Shown here piece by piece: positions 16,168 to 24,762 of a DNA stretch of 64,000 nt. A model generated the notes under the pieces. The model made no database searches, was not told the DNA's origin, and saw only the letters and a program-made list of their open reading frames with translations. Source of the DNA: Streptomyces microflavus (GTDB taxonomy: Bacteria > Actinomycetota > Actinomycetes > Streptomycetales > Streptomycetaceae); NCBI RefSeq assembly GCF_014650075.1, contig NZ_BMUG01000002.1, positions 186,001-250,000 on the forward strand, in the 5' to 3' direction. How positions within the stretch are numbered: the first letter of the stretch is position 1; every line of letters starts with the position of its first letter. The position numbers and the translations under genes were made by a program.

Positions 16168-17004
16168 ATGGCAAGTGCGGAGAACAAGGATTCAGCCAGC
16201 CCGGCGGCGAAGCTGGTGGCCAAAGTGACGCGGATGCTGCGCGTCCAGCGGGACTGGTCGCAGGACCGGCTGGGGGACGAGATCGGCTATTCGGCGGCTG
16301 CCGTCAGCGCCATGGAGACGTGCGCGCAGCCCGCCAGTGACGCGATGCTGGTGGCGCTGAAGCGGGTGCTGAGCGAGGGCAGCGATGTCTTCGAGACGGC
16401 CCGGCTGTACATGCGGATGGAACGGCTGCCCGAGCAGTTCCAGGACTACTCGCTGCTGGAGCAGGCCGCGATCAGCCTCCAACTGTTCGCCAACAACGTC
16501 ATCCACGGGCTCTTCCAGACGGAGGCGTACGCGCGAGCGCTCATCGGTGGCTCGTATCCGCCGCTCTCCGACCAGCGCGTGGAAGAACTGGTCCAGCTCC
16601 GAGTGGCGCGCGCCGCCCTCTTCGACCGCGATCCGCTCCCGATGATCGAGGTCATCATCGACGAGGCCGCCCTGCGCCGCGTCATCGGCAGCGAGGAGAT
16701 CATGCGGGAGCAGCTGCTCCATCTCGTGGAGTGTGCGCGGCGGCGCAATGTCACGCTGCTGGTGCTGCCCCTGGACGCCGGGAAGTATGGGGAGTATGCG
16801 GGTGATCGCGGCTCGATGAACCTTCTGGAGACCCCGGAGCATGAACATCTCGTCTATCTGGAGCCGCAGGACGAGAGTCTGCTGATCAGTGACCCGGCAA
16901 AGGTCAGCGTCTACGCTCAGCGCTATGCGAAGATCCGGTCACAGGCCCTGGGTCCTCGTGAATCGCTGGACCTCATCATGCGGTTGGCAGGAGTGAAGGA
17001 ATGA
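16168..17004 (+). CDS. Helix-turn-helix regulator with DUF5753 (Scr1/XRE type)
   Basis: 278 residues. An N-terminal XRE helix-turn-helix (WSQDRLGDEIGYSAAAVSAM, about residues 28-47) is followed by a DUF5753 domain carrying ERLPEQFQDYSLLEQAA, VIHGLFQTEAYARAL and VTLLVLPLDAGKY. Streptomyces genomes hold dozens of these, each usually paired with a small DUF397 protein that modulates it. Here the stop overlaps the DUF397 start by 4 bp (ATGA), the canonical arrangement. A 10-bp direct repeat lies in its leader. Confidence 0.93.
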   Translation: MASAENKDSASPAAKLVAKVTRMLRVQRDWSQDRLGDEIGYSAAAVSAMETCAQPASDAMLVALKRVLSEGSDVFETARLYMRMERLPEQFQDYSLLEQAAISLQLFANNVIHGLFQTEAYARALIGGSYPPLSDQRVEELVQLRVARAALFDRDPLPMIEVIIDEAALRRVIGSEEIMREQLLHLVECARRRNVTLLVLPLDAGKYGEYAGDRGSMNLLETPEHEHLVYLEPQDESLLISDPAKVSVYAQRYAKIRSQALGPRESLDLIMRLAGVKE

Positions 17005-17237
17005 GCAGCATCCTCCGGTGGTTCAAGTCCAGCTACAGCAGCGGCAGCGGCGGTGACTGCATCGAGGTCGCCTTCGACTGGCGTACGTCCTCCTACAGCA
17101 GCGGCAGCGGCGGCGAGTGCGTCGAGGTCGCCGCCTGCCCCCACGCCGTCCACGTCCGTGACTCCAAGGTCACCGACGGGCCCGCCTTCGCCGTCGCCGC
17201 CGACACCTGGTCCACCTTCGTCACCTGGGCGGAGTGA
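17001..17237 (+). CDS. DUF397 protein with internally duplicated motif
   Basis: 78 residues. The DUF397 signature W-x-S-SYSSGSGG-x-C-x-EVA occurs twice, at residues 7-24 (WFKSSYSSGSGGDCIEVA) and 28-45 (WRTSSYSSGSGGECVEVA). The ordinary C-terminal part (VHVRDSKVTDGPAFAVAADTW) occurs once. Typical members have one copy in 60-70 residues. It is translationally coupled to the upstream regulator, which it is expected to antagonise. Confidence 0.92.
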   Translation: MSSILRWFKSSYSSGSGGDCIEVAFDWRTSSYSSGSGGECVEVAACPHAVHVRDSKVTDGPAFAVAADTWSTFVTWAE

Positions 17238-17240
17238 GCC

Positions 17241-17642
17241 GTGCCCGCACAGCCTGTCCTCGTCTACGACGGCGACTGCGCCTTCTGCACGACCTCGGTG
17301 AACTTCCTGATGCGGTACGTGCGTCCGCAATGCACCGTGACCCCCTGGCAGTTCGCCGACCTGGACGCTCTCGGCGTCACCCAGGAGCGGGCCGAGCACG
17401 AGGTGCTGTGGATCTCGCCGCTCGGGGCGGTGTACGGGGGCGCGCAGGCCGTCGCCAAGTTGCTGCTGCGCGCCGGTGGGGGCTGGGCGTGGCTGGGCGG
17501 TCTGCTGACCCTGCCCCCGGTGCGGTGGATCGCCCACGGGGTCTACCGGCTCATCGCCGCCAACCGCACCCGTATGCCGGGCGGCTCGCCGGCCTGCGCG
17601 CTGCCGGCGGACCGCAGGCCGGGCGTACGGCCTGCGCCCTAG
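17241..17642 (+). CDS. DCC family thiol-disulfide oxidoreductase-like protein (DUF393)
   Basis: 133 residues starting 3 nt after the DUF397 stop. The motif VYDGDCAFCTTSVNFL near the N-terminus carries the CxxC that names the DCC family, in a thioredoxin-like fold. A conserved hydrophobic part with GGAQAVAKLLL and a C-terminal CALPADRRPG follow. The redox partner is unknown. Its tight spacing suggests co-transcription with the regulator pair, perhaps fortuitously. Confidence 0.88.
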   Translation: MPAQPVLVYDGDCAFCTTSVNFLMRYVRPQCTVTPWQFADLDALGVTQERAEHEVLWISPLGAVYGGAQAVAKLLLRAGGGWAWLGGLLTLPPVRWIAHGVYRLIAANRTRMPGGSPACALPADRRPGVRPAP

Positions 17643-17664
17643 GCATTGACCTTGACTCCTCGCC

Positions 17665-18201
17665 CTACGCGTCCGGCTTCCAGTCCTTGACGAGGAGGCC
17701 GAGCAGCACCTCGTCCAGGAACTCGCCCAGCACCCACGCCGAGGAGCGCAGAACGCCCTCGCGGACGAACCCGTTGCGCTCGGCGGAGCCCAGCATCGCC
17801 GCGTTGTCCGCCAGCGTCTCTATCTGCAGCCGCTGCAGGCTGCGCACGACGAACCCGTAATGGCACAGCGTCCCGACCACATCGGTGCCGTAACCCTTGC
17901 CCCGGGCGGACGGCAGCAGCTCGATGCCGATGTGCGCCGACCGGTTGTGGGTGTCGATGCCCCACAGCGTCGCGGTACCGATCAGCGTGCCGCCCCCCAG
18001 CTCCACCACGGAGAACTCGACGCGCCTCTCGTCCTCGTCGTCCGCCGTGAAGAGCGGGTTCTTCGCGTCCGGTGACATCGGCCGCCACGGCCGACTCGAG
18101 GCCCGGGCGGCGTTGACCACGTCGTTGTGGAGCTCGGCCCGCAGAACCGGGATGTCCTCCTCGTGGCGGGCCCTGAGACCGGCCTTCTTGCCTGTGAGCA
18201 T
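17665..18201 (-). CDS. GNAT acetyltransferase (RimJ/RimL type)
   Basis: 178 residues. LRARHEEDIPVLRAEL begins the fold; GIDTHNRSAHIGIELLPSARGKGYGTDVV contains the beta-bulge and acetyl-CoA loop (R/Q-x-x-G-x-G/A equivalent ARGKGYG); LADNAAMLGSAERNGFVREG and the C-terminal VLGEFLDEVLLGLL fit RimJ/L-like N-terminal or small-molecule acetyltransferases. It is convergent with the DCC gene. Confidence 0.9.
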   Translation of the reverse strand: MLTGKKAGLRARHEEDIPVLRAELHNDVVNAARASSRPWRPMSPDAKNPLFTADDEDERRVEFSVVELGGGTLIGTATLWGIDTHNRSAHIGIELLPSARGKGYGTDVVGTLCHYGFVVRSLQRLQIETLADNAAMLGSAERNGFVREGVLRSSAWVLGEFLDEVLLGLLVKDWKPDA

Positions 18202-18382
18202 GCGAGCTTCCTATCCGACGGGTCCCGGCGGCGGCAATCGGTTATGCCCGGGCCCCGGGGGGCGCGAAAAGTGCGCTCCTCTGTCGGCGGCATGGCTTAA
18301 TCTGCGATCCGGGCCGCGCCCCTTCGTTTCTCTCATCCCGGGTGACGCGCGGCCCCTTCATACCGTGGGGGTATCTGTAACT

Positions 18383-20356
18383 GTGCGCACGCGCAGAATT
18401 TCGACCGCGACAGCGTTCGCGGTCCTCTTCAGTTCCGTGGTTCTGGTCGGCGGGACGGCGAACCCGGCCGCTGCCGACAGCCGGGTCGAGGTTCCGGTCA
18501 CGTGGTTGTCGGACTCCGTGCTGGACGGTGTCCACCAGCGGCTGTTCCTGAGCGACCGCAGCTCGGGCAAGATCGTCGCCACCGACTTCACCGGGCGGAC
18601 GCTCGCCACCATCCCCGGCCTGCCGGACGTGACGGACCTCGCTCTCAGCCCGGACTCGGGCACGCTGTACGCGGCCGTACCGTACGCCGACAAGATCGTG
18701 GCCATCGACACCGCCGCACTGCGGGTGACGGCGGAGTACCCGACCGGGGAGGGCACCAGGCCGTCCACGGTCGCCTTCGCCGACGGGCGGATCTGGTTCG
18801 GGCACGGCCAGAACTGGGACTCGGCCCTCGGCTCGGTGGATCTGACCGGTGCCGAGCCGGTGGTGACGCTCGACCAGGGGGCGGGCTTCGACTGGTCGAC
18901 GCCGCCCACCCTCTACACCGACCCGCTGGCCGCCGGGACGCTCGTCGCCGTGGACAGCGGGATCAGCTCCGGCCCGTTCGTGATCTACGACGTCACCACC
19001 GGCGTTCCCGCCATCCGCCTCCACGAGGACAAGGGGGGCTTCGTCAACGACGTCGACTTCACCCCGGACGGCGCGAACATCGTCGTGGCGGGCCGCCGGG
19101 GTCCGTCCGTCGCGGAGTACCGGCTCAGCGACCTCGCGGAGGTACGGACGTTCCCGGGCCCCCGGCAGGGCGCCAGTGTCGCGGTGGCCCCGGACGGTAC
19201 GGTCGCCACCGGCACGGCCGACTGGTACGAGGACCCGGACCTGTACGTGTACACGCGCGGCTCGGGCCAGCCGGGCAGCACGCGCGACCTGCACCACACC
19301 ACCGGCCTCGCCGAGCGCGGTCTGCACTGGTCGCCCGACGGCAGCAAGCTGTTCGCCCTGCACGACACGTTCAGCGGTGAGACGACCCCGATGACGATTC
19401 TCACGGCGCCTCGCTCGTACGTCACCACGACCACGGCCAACGCCCCGTCCACGGCGGCCCGGGGCAAGGCCCTGACCCTCAGTGGCCGCACCAGCGCGAG
19501 TGCGCCGCTGCCCTCGGGTACGCCGTTGGCCGTGGTCCGGACGGACGTGGAGTCCCCCAAGGGCAAGGCGATCGGTACCGCCAAGGTCGACGCCAAGGGC
19601 AACTACACCTTCAAGGACACCCCGCCGGCCGGCGGCAAGGTGACGTACAAGGTGACGTTCGCGGGCAACGCCTCGCACACGCCGTCCTCCGCGTCCGACA
19701 GCGTCACCGTCTCGCGCGCCGCGGTCTCGCTGAAGCTGAACCGGAACAAGTCGCTCCACGCGTACAACAAGAACGTCTCCTTCACCGCGACCCTCGGCAA
19801 GACGTACAAGAACCGCGTCGTCGAGCTGTGGGCCGACCCCTTCGGCGCCGACAAGCCGAAGAAGCTGGTCAAGAAGGCCAAGGTCAACTCCAAGGGCAAC
19901 CTGTCCGTCACCGTCAACATGAAGCGCGACACGACGGTGACCGCCGTCTTCGCGGGTGACGGCCGGTACGCGCCGAAGACCGTGAAGTCGACCGCGTACG
20001 CGAAGGTCAACGTCTCGACCAAGCTGTCGAAGCACTACAAGACGGCGAAGATCGGGAAGACCTCCTACGCGTACTACAGCAAGAAGAAGAACCCCGACTT
20101 CACCACGACCATGACCTACTACAAGGGTCGTGCGCAGCGGCTGAGCCTGGAGCTCTACTACAAGGGCAAGTGGTACGACGCCGGTCAGCAGTACTTCCCG
20201 CTCGGCACCAAGGGCAAGTCGATCGTCACTCTCACGGGACCGCACGACACCGGCTACAAGATGCGCGTGCGCTCCTCGTACGTGAACAGCTCCTCCGGTG
20301 ACACCGTCAACTCCACGACGCACGGCGCCTGGAAGTACTTCATCTTCACGAAGTGA
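18383..20356 (+). CDS. Secreted beta-propeller protein with Ig-like C-terminal repeats
   Basis: About 657 residues; GTG at 18383 is preferred (18365 is also possible) because it gives a compact signal peptide: basic VRTRRIS, hydrophobic FAVLFSSVVLVGG and cleavage after PAAA. Residues about 30-350 have WD/YVTN-like propeller repeats (LYAAVPYADKIVAIDTAA, VAFADGRIWFG, VDFTPDGANIVVAGRRG). The rest holds Lys-rich Ig-like domains with TTTTANAPSTAARGKALTLSG and YTFKDTPPAGGKVTYKVTF. A role at the cell surface or in the medium is likely; the ligand is unknown. Confidence 0.85.
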   Translation: MRTRRISTATAFAVLFSSVVLVGGTANPAAADSRVEVPVTWLSDSVLDGVHQRLFLSDRSSGKIVATDFTGRTLATIPGLPDVTDLALSPDSGTLYAAVPYADKIVAIDTAALRVTAEYPTGEGTRPSTVAFADGRIWFGHGQNWDSALGSVDLTGAEPVVTLDQGAGFDWSTPPTLYTDPLAAGTLVAVDSGISSGPFVIYDVTTGVPAIRLHEDKGGFVNDVDFTPDGANIVVAGRRGPSVAEYRLSDLAEVRTFPGPRQGASVAVAPDGTVATGTADWYEDPDLYVYTRGSGQPGSTRDLHHTTGLAERGLHWSPDGSKLFALHDTFSGETTPMTILTAPRSYVTTTTANAPSTAARGKALTLSGRTSASAPLPSGTPLAVVRTDVESPKGKAIGTAKVDAKGNYTFKDTPPAGGKVTYKVTFAGNASHTPSSASDSVTVSRAAVSLKLNRNKSLHAYNKNVSFTATLGKTYKNRVVELWADPFGADKPKKLVKKAKVNSKGNLSVTVNMKRDTTVTAVFAGDGRYAPKTVKSTAYAKVNVSTKLSKHYKTAKIGKTSYAYYSKKKNPDFTTTMTYYKGRAQRLSLELYYKGKWYDAGQQYFPLGTKGKSIVTLTGPHDTGYKMRVRSSYVNSSSGDTVNSTTHGAWKYFIFTK

Positions 20357-20364
20357 AGTAGCGG

Positions 20365-21909
20365 TCAGGGCTTCACCTCCTGGGCCCGCAGCGCCAGCCA
20401 CAGGTCGTAGCGGGCGCTCGGGGGGCGCAGCAGCGAGCGTTGGAGCACGGTCTCCAGCCGGGTGAGGCGCTTGCGGGCTCCGGGGACGGAGATGCCGAGC
20501 TCGGCCGCCGTCGGGCCCAGGCGGCCCTCGCAGCCGAGCCAGGCGCGCAGGGTCTCCTCGGCCGCCGGGCCGGCCGGGCCGGTCATCGGGGCCAGTTGGC
20601 GGGCGGCCCACTCCTGGACGGCGGGGCGGCGCAGGACCTCATCGAGGTCGTGCGCCGCCCCGTTCGCGTGTACGGGGGCTGCCGTACCGTCGGCGTGTGC
20701 GGAGTCCGCCGTACGGGCCGGCTCGCCGGGGTCCGGGGTGCAGACCGGGGCGGGGGTGGCGCGGATGCGCAGGGCCAGGTCGAGCGCCGACTGGTCGGCC
20801 AGCCGGTGGAGGTCGAGGCCGAGCAGCTCGCCGATCAGCTTGAGGCGGGCGGCCAGGGTGTTGCGGTGGACTTTGAGGTGGCCGGTCGCGTGCGACGAGA
20901 ACGCCAGCCAGGACGCCGCGGTGGCCGCGAGCTCCTGGCTCCCCGGGTCCTGGGCCCGGCGCGGCACATGGGTCAGGAGCGGGGTGAGGAGGGCCTCGGC
21001 CCACTGCCGTCCGGCGCGCCCGACGACGAGCGCGGGTTCCGGGGCGAGGCCGAACCTGACGTGCCTGGCGGGGTGTTCGCGGGCGACGGCCAGGGCGTGG
21101 AAGGCCTGGCGGTAGCCGGTGGCGGTGTCGGCCAGGGGCACCTGCTCGCTGACGCCCACCACGCAGTGGTCCACCAGCGCGGCGACGGCCTCATCGGTGG
21201 CGGTCCCCTCCGGAGCCTCTTCCGCCGGCATCACCAGGATGAGGTGGCGGGCGTAGACGGGGCACCGCACGATCCAGGACCGCCCGCCGTCCGCCTCGGC
21301 GCAGACCCGGGCCACCTCGTCCCGGCTGCCCCCGGGGCACTCCACGACACAGACCCGTACGGGGTCGGGGAGCCGGGGGCGCAGCGCACCGGCCACCTGG
21401 CGGGCGATGGAGAGCTGGCCCGTCATCAGCAGGTGCAGCACCGCCTCCCGGCCCCGCGACTCGGCGAGGTCCACCCGGCGCCGCTTGCGCTCGACCGCCT
21501 CGGCCTCCCAGCACAGGGACAGCGGCATCAGCACGTCGGCCAGCAGCGTGGCGAGCCCGGCGGCCACGGGGCGGGGCGTGACGACGGCGAGGAGGGGGGC
21601 GGCGCCCCGGTCGTCGGCGTACAGGGGGAAGAGCAGGGCGGTGTGCGCGCCGGTGTCGTGGGAGTACGCCAGGGCCCCGCGCTCCGCGAGCGCCCGCACG
21701 CCGTCGGCGACGAGGCGGGGCACGTCGGGGGGCTGGGGGGCGTGAGGGGCCACGGTCCCGGACGCGCTCAGGACGGTCCCGTCGGAGCCCGCGATTCCGG
21801 CCCAGCCGTCGGCGCGGCCGGACAGCCAGCGCAGCAGCTCGGCCGTCCCGCCGTTCCGGGCCAGGCGCTGCATCCTCATCAGGTCGTCGGCCCGTTGCCG
21901 TGCTCGCAC
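20365..21909 (-). CDS. PucR/CdaR-family transcriptional regulator
   Basis: About 514 residues. The N-terminal half is a sensor-like region (GIAGSDGTVLSASG, HTALLFPLYAD); the middle is a degenerate GGDEF-like domain (VCVVECPGG); near residue 345 is the PucR motif HLKVHRNTLAARLKLIGELLGLDL. Unusually, a second predicted HTH (LGPTAAELGISVPGARKRLTRLE) ends the protein. The GTG start at the frame edge is tentative. It converges with the propeller gene, with 8 nt between them, and is divergent from the sliding clamp paralogue. Confidence 0.85.
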   Translation of the reverse strand: MRARQRADDLMRMQRLARNGGTAELLRWLSGRADGWAGIAGSDGTVLSASGTVAPHAPQPPDVPRLVADGVRALAERGALAYSHDTGAHTALLFPLYADDRGAAPLLAVVTPRPVAAGLATLLADVLMPLSLCWEAEAVERKRRRVDLAESRGREAVLHLLMTGQLSIARQVAGALRPRLPDPVRVCVVECPGGSRDEVARVCAEADGGRSWIVRCPVYARHLILVMPAEEAPEGTATDEAVAALVDHCVVGVSEQVPLADTATGYRQAFHALAVAREHPARHVRFGLAPEPALVVGRAGRQWAEALLTPLLTHVPRRAQDPGSQELAATAASWLAFSSHATGHLKVHRNTLAARLKLIGELLGLDLHRLADQSALDLALRIRATPAPVCTPDPGEPARTADSAHADGTAAPVHANGAAHDLDEVLRRPAVQEWAARQLAPMTGPAGPAAEETLRAWLGCEGRLGPTAAELGISVPGARKRLTRLETVLQRSLLRPPSARYDLWLALRAQEVKP

Positions 21910-22203
21910 ATGATCCCCCGATCACCACTGTGCGGACTGTTACCCCCGCCGTCGCCACACTGGGCGCATTGAACCTCCCCGTGCCCCTACCCACCCGTCT
22001 AAGGTCCGAACGTGGTGTTCCGGTAGCGGTGGCAGCGGCTCACGGGGGTGGTCGCTGCCACCGGTGCCGGGACTGCCCGGACACGGCCGGTTGTACCCCG
22101 GTCTGTTCGTGAGCCCGGCCGACCCGTCGGCCCCGGCCGATTGTCAGTGGTGGCCTCTAACGTCGTCGGTGTGTCCGGACGACCCGTGAGAAGAGGCCCC
22201 ACC

Positions 22204-23346
22204 GTGGAGTTCCGCATCGAGCGCAGTGCCCTGACCGAAGCCGTGGCCTGGGCCGCCCGCGTCCTGCCGGTCCGCTCCCCCGTTCCCGTACTGGGCGGGC
22301 TGCTGCTGGACACGGAGGGCGGACGGCTGCGCGTCAGCGGGCTGGATTACGAGGCGTCCGCGCGCATCGACGTGGAGGCCGCCGAGATCCTGCGTCCGGG
22401 GAAGGTGCTCGTCATGGGGCGGCGCCTGCTCGACATCTGCAAGGTGCTGCCGGACGGGCCCGTGGAGTGCGCGGTGGAGGGCTCGCGGTTCACCGTCTCC
22501 GGGGACGGGGCCCGCTTCGGCCTCTCCGTGCTGCCCCTTGCCGACTACCCGGCGCTGCCCTCGCTCCCGCAGGTCCGGGGCGCGGTGGACGCGGCGGAGT
22601 TCGCGGCGGCCGTCGCGGATGTGGCGGTGGCGGCGGGGCGGGACGACACCCTGCCCGCGCTCACCGGGATCCGGCTGGGGCTCGACGGGGAGACGGGGAC
22701 GATGACACTCGCCGCGACCGACCGGTACCGCTTCGCCGTGCGGACGCTCCCGTGGAAGGCCACCGCGGGCGACCCGGGTCCGGAGGGGAACGCCGATGTC
22801 AGCGCTGATGTCATCGTCTCCGCCCGCCGGTTGACGGAGATCGCCCGCTCGCTGGGGCGCTCCGGGCTGGTGAGCGTCGCGCTGGACGCCGGTTCGGCGG
22901 GGTTCGAGCACGCGGGGATGCGGACCACCGTGCGGCTGCTGGAGGGGCGGCTCCCGCGCCACGACAAGTTGTTCGCCCTGGAGAGCCCTGCGGTCGCGGT
23001 GGTGGACCGGGCGCGGCTGGTGGAGGCCGTCAAGCGGGTCTCGGTGGTCGCCGACGGGGACAGCCCGGTGCAGATGTCCTTCTCCGCCGCGGACAACTCC
23101 GTACTCCTCCAGGCAGGTTACGAGGACGACGTGGCGTCCCAGCGGCTTCCCGCGACGCTGGAGGGTGCCCGGGAGATGACCGTGGCGTTCAACCCGGGGT
23201 ATCTGGCGGACGCCCTGGCCTCCTTCGACGAGCCGGCGCTGCGGCTGCTGCTGATGGGGGCGGGGCAGCGGGCGATGATCACGGGCGAGTCGGAGCCGGA
23301 CACCCACCGGCACCTGCTGATGTCGGTGAAGCCGCCGCTGATGTAG
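22204..23346 (+). CDS. DNA polymerase III beta sliding clamp (paralogue)
   Basis: 380 residues from a GTG with GAGAAGAGG upstream. It shows three clamp domains: VEFRIERSALTEAVAWAARVLP opens domain 1, LTGIRLGLDGETGTMTLAATDRYRFA lies in domain 2, and domain 3 holds VNPGYL-equivalent FNPGYLADAL. No dnaA, recF or gyr genes flank it, so this is not the oriC-linked dnaN but a second copy, as seen in several Streptomyces. It may serve specialised repair synthesis or simply be redundant. The C-terminus (HRHLLMSVKPPLM) keeps the usual closing strand. Confidence 0.92.
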   Translation: MEFRIERSALTEAVAWAARVLPVRSPVPVLGGLLLDTEGGRLRVSGLDYEASARIDVEAAEILRPGKVLVMGRRLLDICKVLPDGPVECAVEGSRFTVSGDGARFGLSVLPLADYPALPSLPQVRGAVDAAEFAAAVADVAVAAGRDDTLPALTGIRLGLDGETGTMTLAATDRYRFAVRTLPWKATAGDPGPEGNADVSADVIVSARRLTEIARSLGRSGLVSVALDAGSAGFEHAGMRTTVRLLEGRLPRHDKLFALESPAVAVVDRARLVEAVKRVSVVADGDSPVQMSFSAADNSVLLQAGYEDDVASQRLPATLEGAREMTVAFNPGYLADALASFDEPALRLLLMGAGQRAMITGESEPDTHRHLLMSVKPPLM

Positions 23347-23448
23347 GCCGGTTCCGGAGCGCCGGAACCGGGGAACGCCGGAACGCCGGAACGCCGGAAC
23401 GGGGGGCCGCCCGGCAGCAGCCGGACGAACCCCCCGTACGGGTGGGGA

Positions 23449-24333
23449 TCAGCAGCTCAGGTTCGAGCCGGTGGTGGTGCCGAGGATCTGGGTGAACTGG
23501 GTGAACTTGTTGATCCGGCTCTGGACCTGGGCCGGGTTGCCCCCGTTGCACTCGATCGAGCCGTTGATCGAGCGGATCGTCTCACCGAAGCCGGCGCCGT
23601 TGACGATGGCGTTGTGGGCCGTCATGGTGCCGGGGCCGTTCTGCGTGTTCCAGTACCAGAGGCCGGTCTTCCAGGCCACGGACGCGTTCTGCTCCACCAG
23701 GTAGGGGTTGGCCAGCAGGTTGATGCCGAGGGCGTCACCGGCGGCCTTGTAGTTGAAGTTCCAGCTCAGCTGGATCGGACCGCGGCCGTAGTACGCGGCC
23801 TGGCCGGCGGGGCAGCCGTAGGACTGGCTGGTGTCGCAGTAGTGCGGGTAGTTGGCCTCGTTGACTTCCTTGATGTAGACCAGCCCACCGGTCTCGTGGC
23901 TGACGTTGGCGAGGAACGCGGCCGCCTCCCGCTTCTTCAGCTCGGCGCTGCCGGTGTTGGCGAAGGCCGGGTAGGCGCTGAGGGCGGCGGTGAGGCCGCT
24001 GTAGGTGTAGAAGGAGTTCCGGCTCGGGAACATCTGGTTGAACTGGGCCTCGCTGACGACGAAGCCGGTGCCCGGCTGCTCGCCGCCACCGCCGGTGCCG
24101 CAGGCGCCGTTGTCGGCCCAGACGTCGGAGGAGCCCGGCCGCTCGTTCTGGGTCCACCACTTGGCGGTGTAGTTACGGCCGTTGTACGAGGCGGTCTGCC
24201 CGCCCACGTAGACGGACGAGGAGCTCCAGGCCGTGTTGCAGTTGGCGGCCTGCGCGGTCGCCGCGGGAAGGACGACGAGCATGGCGACGAGCGCGGCCAG
24301 CGCGACCAGCAAGCTCATAACGCGTCGGATCAC
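23449..24333 (-). CDS. Family 19 chitinase with chitin-binding module
   Basis: 294 residues from a GTG preceded by AAGGAG at ideal spacing. A signal peptide (RRVMSLLVALAALVAMLVVLP...AQA) is followed by a CBM5/12-type chitin-binding module (about 32-78, with WSSSSVYVGGQ and KWWTQNERPG), a Gly-rich linker and a GH19 domain. Catalytic glutamates are expected in SHETGG and KEVNEANY, and YYGRGPIQLSWNFNY is typical. It is secreted and hydrolyses chitin. Two DasR/chitinase-type 12-mers upstream indicate GlcNAc-responsive control. Confidence 0.95.
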   Translation of the reverse strand: MIRRVMSLLVALAALVAMLVVLPAATAQAANCNTAWSSSSVYVGGQTASYNGRNYTAKWWTQNERPGSSDVWADNGACGTGGGGEQPGTGFVVSEAQFNQMFPSRNSFYTYSGLTAALSAYPAFANTGSAELKKREAAAFLANVSHETGGLVYIKEVNEANYPHYCDTSQSYGCPAGQAAYYGRGPIQLSWNFNYKAAGDALGINLLANPYLVEQNASVAWKTGLWYWNTQNGPGTMTAHNAIVNGAGFGETIRSINGSIECNGGNPAQVQSRINKFTQFTQILGTTTGSNLSC

Positions 24334-24762
24334 GTGATCACTCCTTAGACGCGGCGCGACGTCCGGCGTGCGCCGCCGTGGGGGTGCCGACACTCAAGCG
24401 ATGATGGTCTGGACCTGTCAAGGTCTAGACCAGCTTCCGTGAATATGCCACCAGCCCCGCACCGGCCCGCCGACGCCCGTGACAACGATGCCACCATGCC
24501 CCCCAACTGCCCTGATTCCGGAAGGATTCGATCCGGATCATGCCGTGAACAGGGCCGGGGCCGAAGGTAAAAGATTCGGCCGTGTCCAGCATGCGGGACG
24601 CACCGCCGCCGCAATGCCGCAGGTTTGAAAGACGCTGATCACTCGTTGGTGAGTTTCCCCGGCACCGGCACACACCCCCGGGCAAAACTCGACAGCGCGG
24701 CACGAACGCGGCGCCGAGCGGGCCCTCTTGCGGCTCCGGACACACTGCGGCTGGGGGATGGC
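24334..24762. other. Divergent intergenic region, chitinase / unknown gene
   Basis: A 429-bp region. The left 100 bp hold the chitinase promoter and its operators (24405-24432). The remainder is less GC-rich than its surroundings and shows no further gene-like frame that I trust; open frames there lack ribosome sites. Confidence 0.5.
24405..24432 (-). promoter_or_regulatory. Chitinase promoter with two DasR-type 12-mers
   Basis: On the gene strand, TGGTCTAGACCT (24432-24421) and AGGTCCAGACCA (24416-24405) are separated by TGAC. A TTGACA -35 hexamer (24421-24416) sits exactly between them. These match the direct-repeat/dre elements described for Streptomyces chitinase promoters. Confidence 0.85.

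Noticed and set aside
18242-20611. 789-codon minus-strand frame
   Set aside because: It is antisense to the secreted propeller protein, which has a signal peptide and domain structure.
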